Source: Bacillus sp. NTK034
GTDB lineage: Bacteria > Bacillota > Bacilli > Bacillales > Cytobacillaceae
Assembly (NCBI RefSeq): GCF_017303275.1
Contig: NZ_JAFKOJ010000004.1
Coordinates: 248,001 to 312,000, forward strand
DNA: 64,000 nucleotides
Direction: 5' to 3'
Position numbers and translations under genes: made by a program. The first letter of the stretch is position 1; each line of letters begins with the position of its first letter. This document shows positions 32,901 through 41,299 of this stretch, one piece after another. Under the pieces are notes generated by a model. The model had not been told where the DNA came from and did not search any database. It saw nothing but the letters and a program-made list of their open reading frames with translations.

Positions 32901-33091
32901 CTGCAGTAATCCTTGGTGGCACATTTGCGGCAATGATGCCATCCGGAATGCTGTCGCTATTGCAGATCGCGTCCATCGTTCTGGTCGGGTTGATGCTATA
33001 CGCACTGGTGGTGCTGCCGCTATTTATTCCGGTTATGGTCAAGAACTTTGGCCAGGCAAACTGGTGGCCGTTTAAAAGAAGTGCTAACTAA
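29987..33091 (+). CDS. MMPL/RND family exporter (YdgH-like)
   Basis: The 1034-residue membrane protein has two six-helix halves: helices near 10-27 and 175-345, then about 860-1020, with GIGTDYCILLLSRFKEE and GVDYSIFLMDRFNEY, the conserved proton-relay helices of MMPL transporters. Between them lies a long periodplasm-facing segment (about 470-780) with Gly/Leu heptads such as GLNKISDGLNEASSEL, predicted coiled coil like that of YhgE proteins. Export of lipids or toxic compounds is likely; the substrate is unknown. GTG 29987 has GGGGG 8 bp upstream. Control by the MarR gene is inferred. Confidence 0.92.
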   Translation: MYSIIKRKWLVIVVWIAVAAGLLMAAPNMADLVRDKGQITVPEEYSSTLAGDIMQEVQKQEGGGDETQVALVFHNDKKLTGEEIKEAEKAIRTLEEKSGEMGITEILSHFNEESLKEQLVSEDGKSILASVNVSWNDREPAELSEELYSAIDDVKVDHYYTSEWLINEDLMNSSQEGLKKTEGITVVFILVVLLLVFRSVVAPIIPLMTVGFTYLASQSIVAFLVDRLDFPISNYTQIFLVAILFGIGTDYCILLLSRFKEELSYNESTADAIVATYRNAGRTVFFSGLAVMIGFAAIGFSQFILYQSAAAVAIGVVILLIALFTIVPFFMAVLGQKIFWPSKKSAEHGESRLWGTVGRFSLARPFLALLIVAAVCVPFLVTYDGELSYNSLEEIGGDVNSIKAFNAIADSFGPGESMPTQIVLKNDEEMDSAEYIGLAEKISREVEKVDLVDTVRSVTRPTGEPIEDFFVAKQAETLEEGLGEGKDGLNKISDGLNEASSELSKSEPELQNATKGINDLISGTNEIKSGLGEIQTNLAKIEDGIRQGSAGSDQIKDGLEKSKAGVEKLTANYQKLLNGYQDTQEGLTQLQAGYAKVGSGLGEISAANDNLYKHLEANYDLKTDRTYQTYKQAIQKNLGELTGALTELNSGLTQLNSGIAEANNGFGAILNEQSNLSAGLQQLIDGIEAQQAGLNQLADGQGQIVNNFPKLTNGLAGINGGQEQLLAGFGDLGGQISQLTDGLGQSADGLEQVSEGLGSAQDYLAGLSNSENMDGFYLPPEVLEDEEFPQVFDVYLSEDRKVMTMDVVLEANPYSNEAINQVDEIKAAVERATKDTKLENAVVAVGGITSTNADLSTMSDQDYSRTVVLMLLGISIILVFLFRSIIMPIYLIGSLILTYYTSMAMNEAIFVNLLGYSGISWAVPFFAFVILVALGVDYSIFLMDRFNEYRDLSIADAMLLSMKKMGTVIISAAVILGGTFAAMMPSGMLSLLQIASIVLVGLMLYALVVLPLFIPVMVKNFGQANWWPFKRSAN

Positions 33092-33101
33092 AGAAAAGAG
33101 A

Positions 33102-33133
33102 GGCTGCCTTCTCACGAAGGCAGCCAATTTTTT
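33102..33133 (+). terminator. Terminator after the MMPL gene
   Basis: Perfect 10-bp stem GGCTGCCTTC / GAAGGCAGCC with loop TCAC, then AATTTTTT. Confidence 0.92.
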
Positions 33134-33154
33134 AGCAAAGAAAACTGCTTCAGA

Positions 33155-34381
33155 CTATGAGTTTACCTTTTCCCGGCATAATTTTAATATAGCGTTAAGT
33201 AGAACATCAGCTCCCTTAGCACAGTCTTCATATGAAGTAAGTTCATCTTCACGGTGACTGTATCCATTTACACTTGGAACAAAAATCATTGCTGTTGGAA
33301 TAAATGAAGCGATGAATTGTGCGTCATGTCCAGCGCCGCTGTACATTCGATGCCCCCTATACCCTAATTCATTGCAGGCATACTCCACAGCATCAACTAC
33401 TTCTGCATCAAAGTCAACTGTATCCCGATCCCAAAGCCGTTTCGATTCCACTGAACAGAAATTTGGGTTTTCTGGTAATCCATTTACTATTCTCGTTACT
33501 TCTGCGATGACTTTTGGATCCTTATGTCTTGCCTCTAAAGTAAAGGTTACTTCAGAAGGAATGACTGTATGAATATTAGGATAAGCATTTATACGACCGA
33601 TTGTGTAGACAATATCAGAATCCAGTCTTTGCAGCTGCTTCTGGATATCTGCTATCAAATTGGCAGCGGCGAACATTGGATCCCTACGCATATTGATTGG
33701 AGTAGTACCTGCGTGATTGGATTCTCCATAGACAGAGATTTCATAGCAGACCATTCCAAGCACACCTTCAACAATACCAATATCTAAGTTTTTCCGCTCT
33801 AGCACAGGTCCTTGTTCAATATGCAATTCGATAAAAGCACTGGCTTCCTGCAAGCGATTTGTTTCTGGACCTTCAAAACCGCTTTCACTTAATGCTTGGG
33901 CAAATGAAATGCCATTTGTATCAGTTGAAGCAAGCATCTTCGTTTTATCAAATTTGCCTGATAGAACACCGGAAGACATAAGGGATGGCTCAAACCGGGC
34001 TCCTTCTTCATTAGTAAAATTGACAATCGTAATAGGATAATCTAATTCGATATTATCTTCTTTAATTGTATAGACAGCCTCTAAAGCAGTAAGGACACCC
34101 AGCACGCCATCGAAACGCCCACCCTTGATTACAGAGTCCAAATGAGAACCTATTACAATAGGAGGCAGGTTTTCCTTACCAGGCAAAGTTGCATATATAT
34201 TTCCCATATCGTCGCAGGTTACTTTCATGTCCAGTTCCTCGCATAATTCCTGGAATTTCTTCCTTGCTGCAAGATCCTCAGCCGATAATGAAAGCCTTGT
34301 TACTCCGTTGTTTGCGGTTTTGCCATATCCACTGAATAATTCAATTAATTGCTGAAGCCGATTAGCATTACACTTTTTCAA
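33155..34381 (-). CDS. M20-family N-carbamoyl amino acid amidohydrolase / beta-ureidopropionase
   Basis: The 408-residue zinc enzyme has IGSHLDSV (His80, Asp82), the bridging Asp91 in GGRFDGVLG, NEEGARF (Glu125/126), IELHIEQGPVLE (His187) and YSGAGHDAQ, characteristic of the hydantoinase/carbamoylase (Zn-dependent amidase) branch. Such enzymes split N-carbamoyl-L-amino acids, N-carbamoyl-beta-alanine or allantoate to amino acid, CO2 and ammonia. It is the last gene of a minus-strand operon with a sodium symporter and an amidohydrolase. Confidence 0.88.
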   Translation of the reverse strand: MKKCNANRLQQLIELFSGYGKTANNGVTRLSLSAEDLAARKKFQELCEELDMKVTCDDMGNIYATLPGKENLPPIVIGSHLDSVIKGGRFDGVLGVLTALEAVYTIKEDNIELDYPITIVNFTNEEGARFEPSLMSSGVLSGKFDKTKMLASTDTNGISFAQALSESGFEGPETNRLQEASAFIELHIEQGPVLERKNLDIGIVEGVLGMVCYEISVYGESNHAGTTPINMRRDPMFAAANLIADIQKQLQRLDSDIVYTIGRINAYPNIHTVIPSEVTFTLEARHKDPKVIAEVTRIVNGLPENPNFCSVESKRLWDRDTVDFDAEVVDAVEYACNELGYRGHRMYSGAGHDAQFIASFIPTAMIFVPSVNGYSHREDELTSYEDCAKGADVLLNAILKLCREKVNS

Positions 34382-34399
34382 AGAATGACCCTCCCTTAA

Positions 34400-35884
34400 T
34401 TATTGGGCAACTTCTTCTGCTACCCGGGCATTTTCTCTTTCTACGATTGCGTTAGTAAGGAGACTGACACTCACTCCGATGAATATATTAATCCCAATTG
34501 CTACAAATCCAATATTGATATCATTAATAGCACTTGGAATATTTGGGAAGATATTGATTAATTTAAAAGATGTTATTGCGTTATATAATACAATCGAAAC
34601 TCCTGTTAAAATTCCAGCCATAGCACCGTATTTATTCATAAACTTGGTATTAAAGAAGCCGAAAATCAGCGCTGGCACTAATTGTGTGATCAAGCCATAT
34701 GACATAATGTTTAGGATAGCCAATGCATTCCCGCCTGTAACAGTGAAAACATAAGCTATTAAAATAATCAATAAAACAAATAGTTTGGATACAGTAAGCT
34801 GCTGGCGGTCACTGGAGTTTGGCTTAATTAACTTATAAAAACCTGTCATTAATCCTACAGCACCGGACATAACCATAACGGATACCGGCACTAACGCAGT
34901 TAATAGGCCAGCCCCGCCTACAATTCCTACAAACCATGGATCAAATGTTTGCATAGTAAGACGCAGCAGTGATAGGTCACCTTCTGCTCCTTGTAATCCC
35001 GGCACTTGAATAATCGCTGCAAATCCAATAAAAAAGGCAAATAATATTAAAATGGTATACAAAGGCAAGGTGATCGCATTTTTCTTTAATGAGCGTTCAC
35101 TTTTAGCAGATAATACTACACTGAAAGATTGCGGTAGCAGGTAAAAACCAAATGCATTTAAAATAATGGTGGAAATAAACCATGGCATACTATAGCCTTC
35201 AGCTGCGAAGGTTAAAGCTTCTGGCTTTACTGTTTGAACGGCCTCAAATAAAGGCTGAATGCCGCCGAAATAATGATATGGAATATAGATGCCTAAAAAT
35301 ACAATGACAAATAAAATCATTATATCCTTTAATACTGCATTCCAGGCGGACCCGTGGATACCTGAGACTGTGACATAAATTGTGACAATTACTGCACCGA
35401 TGGTAGAAGCAATTAATGGCGATATAGCTCCATATGAGGCTTCGGATACAATAATTCCTAAACCTTTTAATTGGATTACAATATATGGAACTAGAGCGAT
35501 TAAACCAATAAAAGCTACGACTACACCCAGTGCTTTGCTGTTATAATTTTTCATAAAGTATTGAGGCTGAGAAATTACGTTATGCTTTTTTGCAAAACGC
35601 CAAATTTTGGGGATGATCCAATAAGAAAGCACATAAGCCAAGCAAATATAGGCTGGAACATAGTAAGCTGCTGCACCATTTGAATAGGCCCATCCACTGC
35701 CGCCTAAAAAAGTAAAGGTCGTGTAAACTTCACCTGCAATTAATAAGAATACGAACAGCGTGCCGAATCCTTTGTTCCCGACCGCAAACTCATTTACGTT
35801 CATTTCTTTTCCGCGAGTAGCACGAATACCTAAGTATAAAGCGACAGCAGCAACGAGAAAGATGATCACTAAGGCGACGTTCAT
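34400..35884 (-). CDS. Sodium:solute symporter (SSS family)
   Basis: The 494-residue protein shows about 13 hydrophobic helices. GEVYTTFTFLGGSGWAYSNGA near residue 50-70 and GSAWNAVLKDIMIL near 180 are typical of SSS/PanF-like transporters. It should import an organic acid, amide or amino acid with sodium. The stop of the DUF3311 gene upstream overlaps its start by 4 bp, a pairing seen for PanF-type symporters. Neighbouring enzymes suggest an N-acyl or ureido compound as substrate. Confidence 0.9.
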   Translation of the reverse strand: MNVALVIIFLVAAVALYLGIRATRGKEMNVNEFAVGNKGFGTLFVFLLIAGEVYTTFTFLGGSGWAYSNGAAAYYVPAYICLAYVLSYWIIPKIWRFAKKHNVISQPQYFMKNYNSKALGVVVAFIGLIALVPYIVIQLKGLGIIVSEASYGAISPLIASTIGAVIVTIYVTVSGIHGSAWNAVLKDIMILFVIVFLGIYIPYHYFGGIQPLFEAVQTVKPEALTFAAEGYSMPWFISTIILNAFGFYLLPQSFSVVLSAKSERSLKKNAITLPLYTILILFAFFIGFAAIIQVPGLQGAEGDLSLLRLTMQTFDPWFVGIVGGAGLLTALVPVSVMVMSGAVGLMTGFYKLIKPNSSDRQQLTVSKLFVLLIILIAYVFTVTGGNALAILNIMSYGLITQLVPALIFGFFNTKFMNKYGAMAGILTGVSIVLYNAITSFKLINIFPNIPSAINDINIGFVAIGINIFIGVSVSLLTNAIVERENARVAEEVAQ

Positions 35885-36093
35885 TCGATTTCACTTCCTT
35901 CATTTGCAGGGTCTAATTTATAAACGATGAACAAAATGACAGATGATAGAATCATCCAAACGGCAATCCAAAATAATAAGAATGGCAATCCTAAAATATA
36001 GGGTTCAATGCGATTAGCTGCCGGCAGAAGGACACACATTCCTATGAAAGGAATAAGCAGTAATAGTTGTGAGTACTTTTTCACATGCTTCAC
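35881..36093 (-). CDS. DUF3311-type small membrane protein
   Basis: The 70-residue protein has two transmembrane helices (LLLLIPFIGMCVLLPA and LPFLLFWIAVWMILSSVILF) with the GLPFLLFW motif of DUF3311. Proteins of this type are encoded next to SSS symporters and are presumed accessory subunits. It overlaps the symporter start by 4 bp. Confidence 0.85.
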   Translation of the reverse strand: MKHVKKYSQLLLLIPFIGMCVLLPAANRIEPYILGLPFLLFWIAVWMILSSVILFIVYKLDPANEGSEIE

Positions 36094-36102
36094 TCTCCAT
36101 TC

Positions 36103-37707
36103 TTAGATTTCATTTGCGTAGACTATTTCACCATCCAGCATTGTTAAATCTGCTTTCACCTTGGGAATCTCCTCAATATGGCAATTTAACAGGGAAGTGT
36201 TTAAGATGACTAAATCCGCCAATTTCCCTGCTTCAATGCTTCCTTTTTCACCCTCATCAAAGCTAGCGTAAGCAGCGTTATAGGTATACATGCGGATGGC
36301 ATCCATGAGAGATACTTTTTGCTGTTGCCCAAAGGCTGTATTTTCGCGTGTTAAACGACTGACAGCAGTGTAAATACCCACAAATGGATTAACTGTTGTT
36401 ATCGGTGCATCTGAACCAGCAGCTGAAATGATGCCCTGGTCCAATAAATCTCTTGCGGCATACATATAATGAATACGTTCACCATAATTGCGGATATAAC
36501 TTTCTCCGAATTCATATGGGAATGAAGGGTTGAGAATCGGAATCACCTTCAGCGCCTTAGCTTTTTCCTGCAAATCTGGGGGACATACGCCTAAATGTTC
36601 TACACGATGGCGGTGATCCTCGCGCGGATACTCGTTTAGCAGTCTTTCCACGACATTTAAATATTGCTCTATTGCTTTATCTCCCTGAGCATGCACGGTA
36701 ATTTGATAGCCATTTTGATGAGCTGTGGAGAAAATTGCATATAGCTCATCTTCTGTATACTGCAAGTAACCGTAATTATTTTCATCACTTGTATAGGGCT
36801 CACGAGTAGCAATTGTCGGCCCTGTACTGCTTCCATCAGTAAATAGTTTAGCAGGACCAATTTTGAAAAAGTCATTGCCTGTATGGGTTATTACACCAGC
36901 ATTCAGCATGTTTTTAGTAAAGTTCTCGCAATCATTCAGACTGCCGATCATTGCATAAATCCTGGTCTTTATTAGCTTCTTGTGTGAAGCAATTTGCATA
37001 ATTCTAAAGCTGTTTTCATCAAATCCTCCTGCATCATGTACACTTGTAATTCCATAGGAAAATAATTGTTCTTGGGCCTTTGAAAGTGCGTTAAATAATT
37101 CTTCATCACTATAAGTCACATACTGATTAAAATGTAAAAAGGCATTCTCGATGAGGCGGCCCGTTAATCTTCCGCGGCCGTCTTTTTCAATGGTTCCGCC
37201 TTGGGGATCAGAAGTTGATGAATCTATATCGGCCAGCTTTAAGGCGGCTGAATTAACCATGCCGATATGACCGCAAGTACGGGTAATGACGATTGGGTGT
37301 TCTTGTGAAAGGTGATCAAGTTCCTGAATTGAAGGATAACGCTGTTCCTGTACCATAAGCTCATTGAACCCAAAAACCCGTATGATTTGTCCATTTTTAG
37401 TCTTTTGGACAATTTCTGATAATTTGCTCAAAAGTTCTTCAACCGAGTTAATCACAGGGTCTTTACAGTTGAGATGCATTAATGTATTGCCGTATAAAAA
37501 AAGATGCATATGAGCATCAATTAGACCAGGCAAAACAGATCTTCCATTCAAATCAATGACTTTTGCCGAGGATTTAACGAGTTTTTTTATTTCTTCTGTT
37601 GTACCAACCGCTGCAATCTTATTCTCTTCTATCAAACATGCTTCATAGACTTCGTTTTTACTATTAACTGTAATCACTTCGCCATTAATTAAAGCTGTCT
37701 GATTCAT
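36103..37707 (-). CDS. Amidohydrolase, YtcJ/NfdA type
   Basis: The 534-residue TIM-barrel metal-dependent hydrolase carries LPGLIDAHMHLF (metal His pair), the central TVHAQGDKAI, VEHLGV and a late GSDAPITTVNPF with catalytic Asp. The family includes N-substituted formamide deformylase and other exo-acting deamidases. ATG 37707 lies just after AAGGAGGGTGAG on the minus strand; an upstream in-frame codon lacks this signal. It is the first gene of the minus-strand operon and probably releases an amine or amino acid for the adjacent enzymes. Confidence 0.88.
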   Translation of the reverse strand: MNQTALINGEVITVNSKNEVYEACLIEENKIAAVGTTEEIKKLVKSSAKVIDLNGRSVLPGLIDAHMHLFLYGNTLMHLNCKDPVINSVEELLSKLSEIVQKTKNGQIIRVFGFNELMVQEQRYPSIQELDHLSQEHPIVITRTCGHIGMVNSAALKLADIDSSTSDPQGGTIEKDGRGRLTGRLIENAFLHFNQYVTYSDEELFNALSKAQEQLFSYGITSVHDAGGFDENSFRIMQIASHKKLIKTRIYAMIGSLNDCENFTKNMLNAGVITHTGNDFFKIGPAKLFTDGSSTGPTIATREPYTSDENNYGYLQYTEDELYAIFSTAHQNGYQITVHAQGDKAIEQYLNVVERLLNEYPREDHRHRVEHLGVCPPDLQEKAKALKVIPILNPSFPYEFGESYIRNYGERIHYMYAARDLLDQGIISAAGSDAPITTVNPFVGIYTAVSRLTRENTAFGQQQKVSLMDAIRMYTYNAAYASFDEGEKGSIEAGKLADLVILNTSLLNCHIEEIPKVKADLTMLDGEIVYANEI

Positions 37708-37778
37708 GGGCTCACCCTCCTTGTCACAAATAAAGTTATAAAAAAAATATAACATAGCTATTTAAGAGCTTGATATGA

Positions 37779-37790
37779 ACATTATGTAAA
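37779..37790 (-). promoter_or_regulatory. Candidate PucR-type site 1 (11/12 match)
   Basis: On the minus strand TTTACATAATGT differs at one base from the 12-mer TTTACATTATGT found exactly at 37808 and 39762. It faces the amidohydrolase operon, about 70 bp upstream of its start. Confidence 0.5.
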
Positions 37791-37807
37791 GTAGTTCCCT
37801 CTATCGT

Positions 37808-37819
37808 TTTACATTATGT
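37808..37819 (+). promoter_or_regulatory. Candidate PucR-type site 2
   Basis: TTTACATTATGT, 52 bp upstream of the PucR-type gene, identical to the site at 39762-39773. Confidence 0.55.
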
Positions 37820-37871
37820 TATATTTTTCTGTATAAAGTTTCATAAACCTTTTTTCTTGGGAGGGTAATAT

Positions 37872-39455
37872 ATGTCATATTCACTGACAGTTCAAGACTT
37901 ATTTGATAAAAACCATTTCCAAAAGGCAGAAGTGATAGCAGGTCATAACGGAATTTTGAATACGATCAAGTGGGTTCATATACTGGAATCGAAAGAGATA
38001 GGCACTTTCATTAAAGGAAATGAATTAATATTAACGATGGGAATTCAGCTAATCCATGAAGAAACACTGTTTGAATTTGTTGAACAGCTCATCAATAAAG
38101 AAGCTGCTGCATTATGCATTGAATTTGGTGAACATATTCAAACTGTTCCAAAGAATGTGATTGAGCTCGCTAATCAGTACAATTTACCGATTATTGTATT
38201 TAACGAAATCGTCCCATTTATTGAAATAACGCAAGAGATACATAGTATGTTAATTAACCAGCAGTACGAAATGATCAAACGTCTCGAAAATTATTCACAG
38301 GATATTAATAAATTAACTTTAAAAATAACCCATTATGAACATATTTTAATGAGGCTTTATAAATATTTAAATCTAAGTGTTGCATTCATTATAAAAGGGC
38401 AGCAGCCATTATTTATTCCAAATGAGAAGCATCATGTATATCATAACTTAAGGGAAAAGTACGAAAAAAAAGGGGAAGGAAAGCATTTCGCCAAATGTGA
38501 AGTAAATATTTTAGAGGAAAGCTATGGAGAAGTTTGTATCTTCACAGAGAACCGAACTATAAATGAGTTTGAATTATTGGTGCTGGATAGAACGGTTACT
38601 GCCTTATCACAATATCTGCTGCGAAGTCTCTATATAGAGGAGAAACAAAACATTCACTCCCGCCTTTTATTGGAGTCCTGGTTGGATGGAACAGTTGAAG
38701 ATTCTGCCATTACATCCTTCTTACAGGAACAGGGTTTTCATAATTTATTAAATTGCTCTTATTTTGTATTAATCGACCAAATCAAAAATACAAAAAAAGA
38801 GTATGATTTAAACTATTATAAATTATATTCCCGCAATATTTTTGAAAATAAAGGCTTCATCCCATTTTTATTAGAAGAAAAGCAAAGGCTTATATATGTA
38901 ATTGCTGATATCTATGGACATGATAGAAAACACCGTATCATAGACTGCATTGAGAAAATCAGAAACTTTAGAAAGAACAATAATTATATAAATCTATCGG
39001 TCACTACTGCTGTCGGGCAGATTATCAATAATTATAAATCAGTCCGCCAAAGCTTCGAAACTGCACAGGATACTCTGTTAATCCGGAATAACGCTCTTCA
39101 GCTTTCCTATTTTTATGAAGATCTTTACATACATCAATTAGTTCTGCAAATGCAAAAAAATAAAGCAATTATGGATTTAGCTAAAAACTATTTAAAGCCT
39201 CTTTATGAATACGATGCAAAAAATAATGGACAGCTGATTGTAACGTTACAAGTTTATCTGCAGTGTAATTGTCTCAAAAAAGAAACCGCTCAAAAGCTAT
39301 TCATTGTTCGCCAGACGCTATATCATCGTTTGTCCAAAATTGAAAGTTTAATAGGAAGTGATTATATGCTTCCTCCCAAGCGCCTTGCTGTAGAAATAAT
39401 GCTGCTGGCTACTCAATATAACTTTCAGTCTGCCGGCATCGAAAATCAGGATTAG
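37872..39455 (+). CDS. PucR family transcriptional regulator
   Basis: The 527-residue protein has an N-terminal PucR domain (MSYSLTVQDLF; HILESKEIGTFIKGNELILT), a middle GGDEF-like/CdaR region and a C-terminal helix-turn-helix (LKKETAQKLFIVRQTLYHRL) followed by the conserved RLAVEIMLLA. PucR proteins activate purine, ureide or amino-acid catabolic genes. It is divergent from the amidohydrolase operon and upstream of the aminotransferase and dehydrogenase genes, so control of both is likely. GGGAGGG precedes the ATG. Confidence 0.88.
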   Translation: MSYSLTVQDLFDKNHFQKAEVIAGHNGILNTIKWVHILESKEIGTFIKGNELILTMGIQLIHEETLFEFVEQLINKEAAALCIEFGEHIQTVPKNVIELANQYNLPIIVFNEIVPFIEITQEIHSMLINQQYEMIKRLENYSQDINKLTLKITHYEHILMRLYKYLNLSVAFIIKGQQPLFIPNEKHHVYHNLREKYEKKGEGKHFAKCEVNILEESYGEVCIFTENRTINEFELLVLDRTVTALSQYLLRSLYIEEKQNIHSRLLLESWLDGTVEDSAITSFLQEQGFHNLLNCSYFVLIDQIKNTKKEYDLNYYKLYSRNIFENKGFIPFLLEEKQRLIYVIADIYGHDRKHRIIDCIEKIRNFRKNNNYINLSVTTAVGQIINNYKSVRQSFETAQDTLLIRNNALQLSYFYEDLYIHQLVLQMQKNKAIMDLAKNYLKPLYEYDAKNNGQLIVTLQVYLQCNCLKKETAQKLFIVRQTLYHRLSKIESLIGSDYMLPPKRLAVEIMLLATQYNFQSAGIENQD

Positions 39456-39719
39456 AGGTTTTACACTCATTAATTTTAGAATCTTCAGTTATTGTTTCGC
39501 GTGAAGTTTTATCCATCAAGAAGGAAAGCGCTCCTTTCATTTGTCAAATAGTAAATATAAGTGTTGTTAAAGCTCACTGCCTCTTTAAGCATATGGGCTG
39601 AAAGCAAAAAAGTTAATCCTTGGCATCTCGCATTCAAATACTGCACAAAGTCTTGCTAAAAGGAGTCTCCCTGACCGCATTTTCCGTTCGCGGATCTTCT
39701 GAAAAGCGAGTTTAATAGA

Positions 39720-39779
39720 CATCAGACAGAGTCAATATGTGAAATGATATTTAGCAAACATTTTACATTATGTCTGATG
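39720..39779. promoter_or_regulatory. Inverted repeat and PucR-type site 3 upstream of the aminotransferase gene
   Basis: CATCAGACA (39720-39728) and TGTCTGATG (39771-39779) form a perfect 9-bp inverted repeat 42 bp apart. The right arm overlaps TTTACATTATGT (39762-39773). The rest of this 388-bp gap (39456-39719 and 39780-39843) shows no gene or recognisable RNA. Confidence 0.5.
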
Positions 39780-39843
39780 ATAAACACGAAATTTCACTTC
39801 ACAATAAAGACAGATGAATTATATTTCTAAAGGAGTGACTCAA

Positions 39844-41196
39844 ATGGGTAATGTTCATATTGCAGATAATTTAGCAGCGAAAGATGAAAAATACCTTTGG
39901 CATTCAATGAAGCCATATAACCCGCAAGCAACAGCCATTATTCAAAAAGCGCAAGGAGCCTGGCTGACGGATATTGAGGGGAATCGTTATCTGGATGCCA
40001 TGTCAGGATTATGGTGTGTAAACGTTGGTTATGGAAGGGAAGAAATTGCAAAAGCTGCATATGACCAGCTCCTTGAGAATAATTATACTCCCTTAACTGT
40101 TAGTCATCCTTCAGCGATTTTGCTTGCCGAGAAAATAAGTAATCTATTAGGCGGAGATTATGTTGTGTTTTTCTCCAACAGCGGTTCTGAGGCAAATGAA
40201 ACAGCATTTAAAATCGCCCGCCAGTATTATCAGCAGAAAGGGCAAGGAACCCGGTATAAAATTGTTTCGCGTTATCGCGCATATCACGGAAACTCTATGG
40301 GTGCACTCGCAGCAACAGGGCAAGCTGAGCGGAAATACAAGTATGAACCTTTAGCTCCAGGATTTATTCATGCTAAAGCTCCGGATCAGTATCGTTACAA
40401 TGAGGATGGATATAAGAGTGCAGCTGATTTACCTTCTGTTCAAGCGGTAGACGAAATTATGACATGGGAACACTCAGATACAATAGCGGCGATGATTTTG
40501 GAACCGATTATTACAGGAGGAGGAGTAATCATGCCTCCTGATAACTATTTAAAAGGTGTAAAGGAAGTTTGCGAGAAACATGGCGCTTTATTGATAGTAG
40601 ATGAAGTAATCTGCGGTTTTGGGCGTACTGGCAAAGCCTTTGGGCATCAGCATTATGGAGTGCAGCCTGACATTGTTACGATGGCAAAGGGGCTTACGAG
40701 TGCTTATATGCCGCTTTCTGCAACAGCGGTAAAGAGAGAAGTTTATGAAGAGTTTACTAGAAACGGAAACTATGATTTTTTCCGCCATGTTAATACATTT
40801 GGGGGCTCTCCCGCTGCATGTGCAGTTGCATTAAAAAATCTTGAAATAATGGAACGTGAGAATTTATTTGAACAATCTTCAACAATGGGTGATATTCTTG
40901 TTTCTGAATTAAAAGATAAAATATCACATTGTCCTTATGTTGGGGATATTCGAGGAAAAGGATTGCTTATAGGAATCGAGCTGGTAGAAGACCGCATTAC
41001 AAAAAGTCCCTTACCTGCAGAGAAAGTGAATCAAGTGATTGCTAAGTGCAGGGAGAAGCGTCTGATTATTGGGAAAAATGGCGTGACAGTTGCAGGATAC
41101 AACAATGTATTAACACTTTCCCCGCCGTTAAACATTACCCTTGAGGAGAAAGATTTTATTATTGCAGGCATAGTGCAGGCAATTGAAACTTTATAA
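39844..41196 (+). CDS. Class III omega-amino acid aminotransferase (beta-alanine:pyruvate type)
   Basis: The 450-residue PLP enzyme has SNSGSEANETAFKIAR (phosphate-binding), YRAYHGNSMG, VDEVICGFGRTG (Asp253 contacting PLP nitrogen) and Lys282 in VTMAKGLTSAY. WHSMKPYNP and MSGLWCVNVGYG near the N-terminus are typical of beta-alanine or omega-amino acid:pyruvate transaminases. The product of beta-alanine would be malonate semialdehyde, the substrate of the next enzyme. ATG 39844 follows AAGGAGTGA. Confidence 0.92.
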   Translation: MGNVHIADNLAAKDEKYLWHSMKPYNPQATAIIQKAQGAWLTDIEGNRYLDAMSGLWCVNVGYGREEIAKAAYDQLLENNYTPLTVSHPSAILLAEKISNLLGGDYVVFFSNSGSEANETAFKIARQYYQQKGQGTRYKIVSRYRAYHGNSMGALAATGQAERKYKYEPLAPGFIHAKAPDQYRYNEDGYKSAADLPSVQAVDEIMTWEHSDTIAAMILEPIITGGGVIMPPDNYLKGVKEVCEKHGALLIVDEVICGFGRTGKAFGHQHYGVQPDIVTMAKGLTSAYMPLSATAVKREVYEEFTRNGNYDFFRHVNTFGGSPAACAVALKNLEIMERENLFEQSSTMGDILVSELKDKISHCPYVGDIRGKGLLIGIELVEDRITKSPLPAEKVNQVIAKCREKRLIIGKNGVTVAGYNNVLTLSPPLNITLEEKDFIIAGIVQAIETL

Positions 41197-41299
41197 GTAA
41201 GTAAACATTCCAACCAGCAGAATTTCCGGTGAAATAAAGCAGGGACAGCCTAAGAATTATGAAGCGGCATCCTGTTAATATAGAAAGGAGAAAATGAAG

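Noticed and set aside
39600-39640. Sigma-54 -24/-12 promoter upstream of the aminotransferase (TTGGCAT...)
   Set aside because: The spacing between GG and GC is 8 rather than 10 bases and no AAA+ activator is adjacent.
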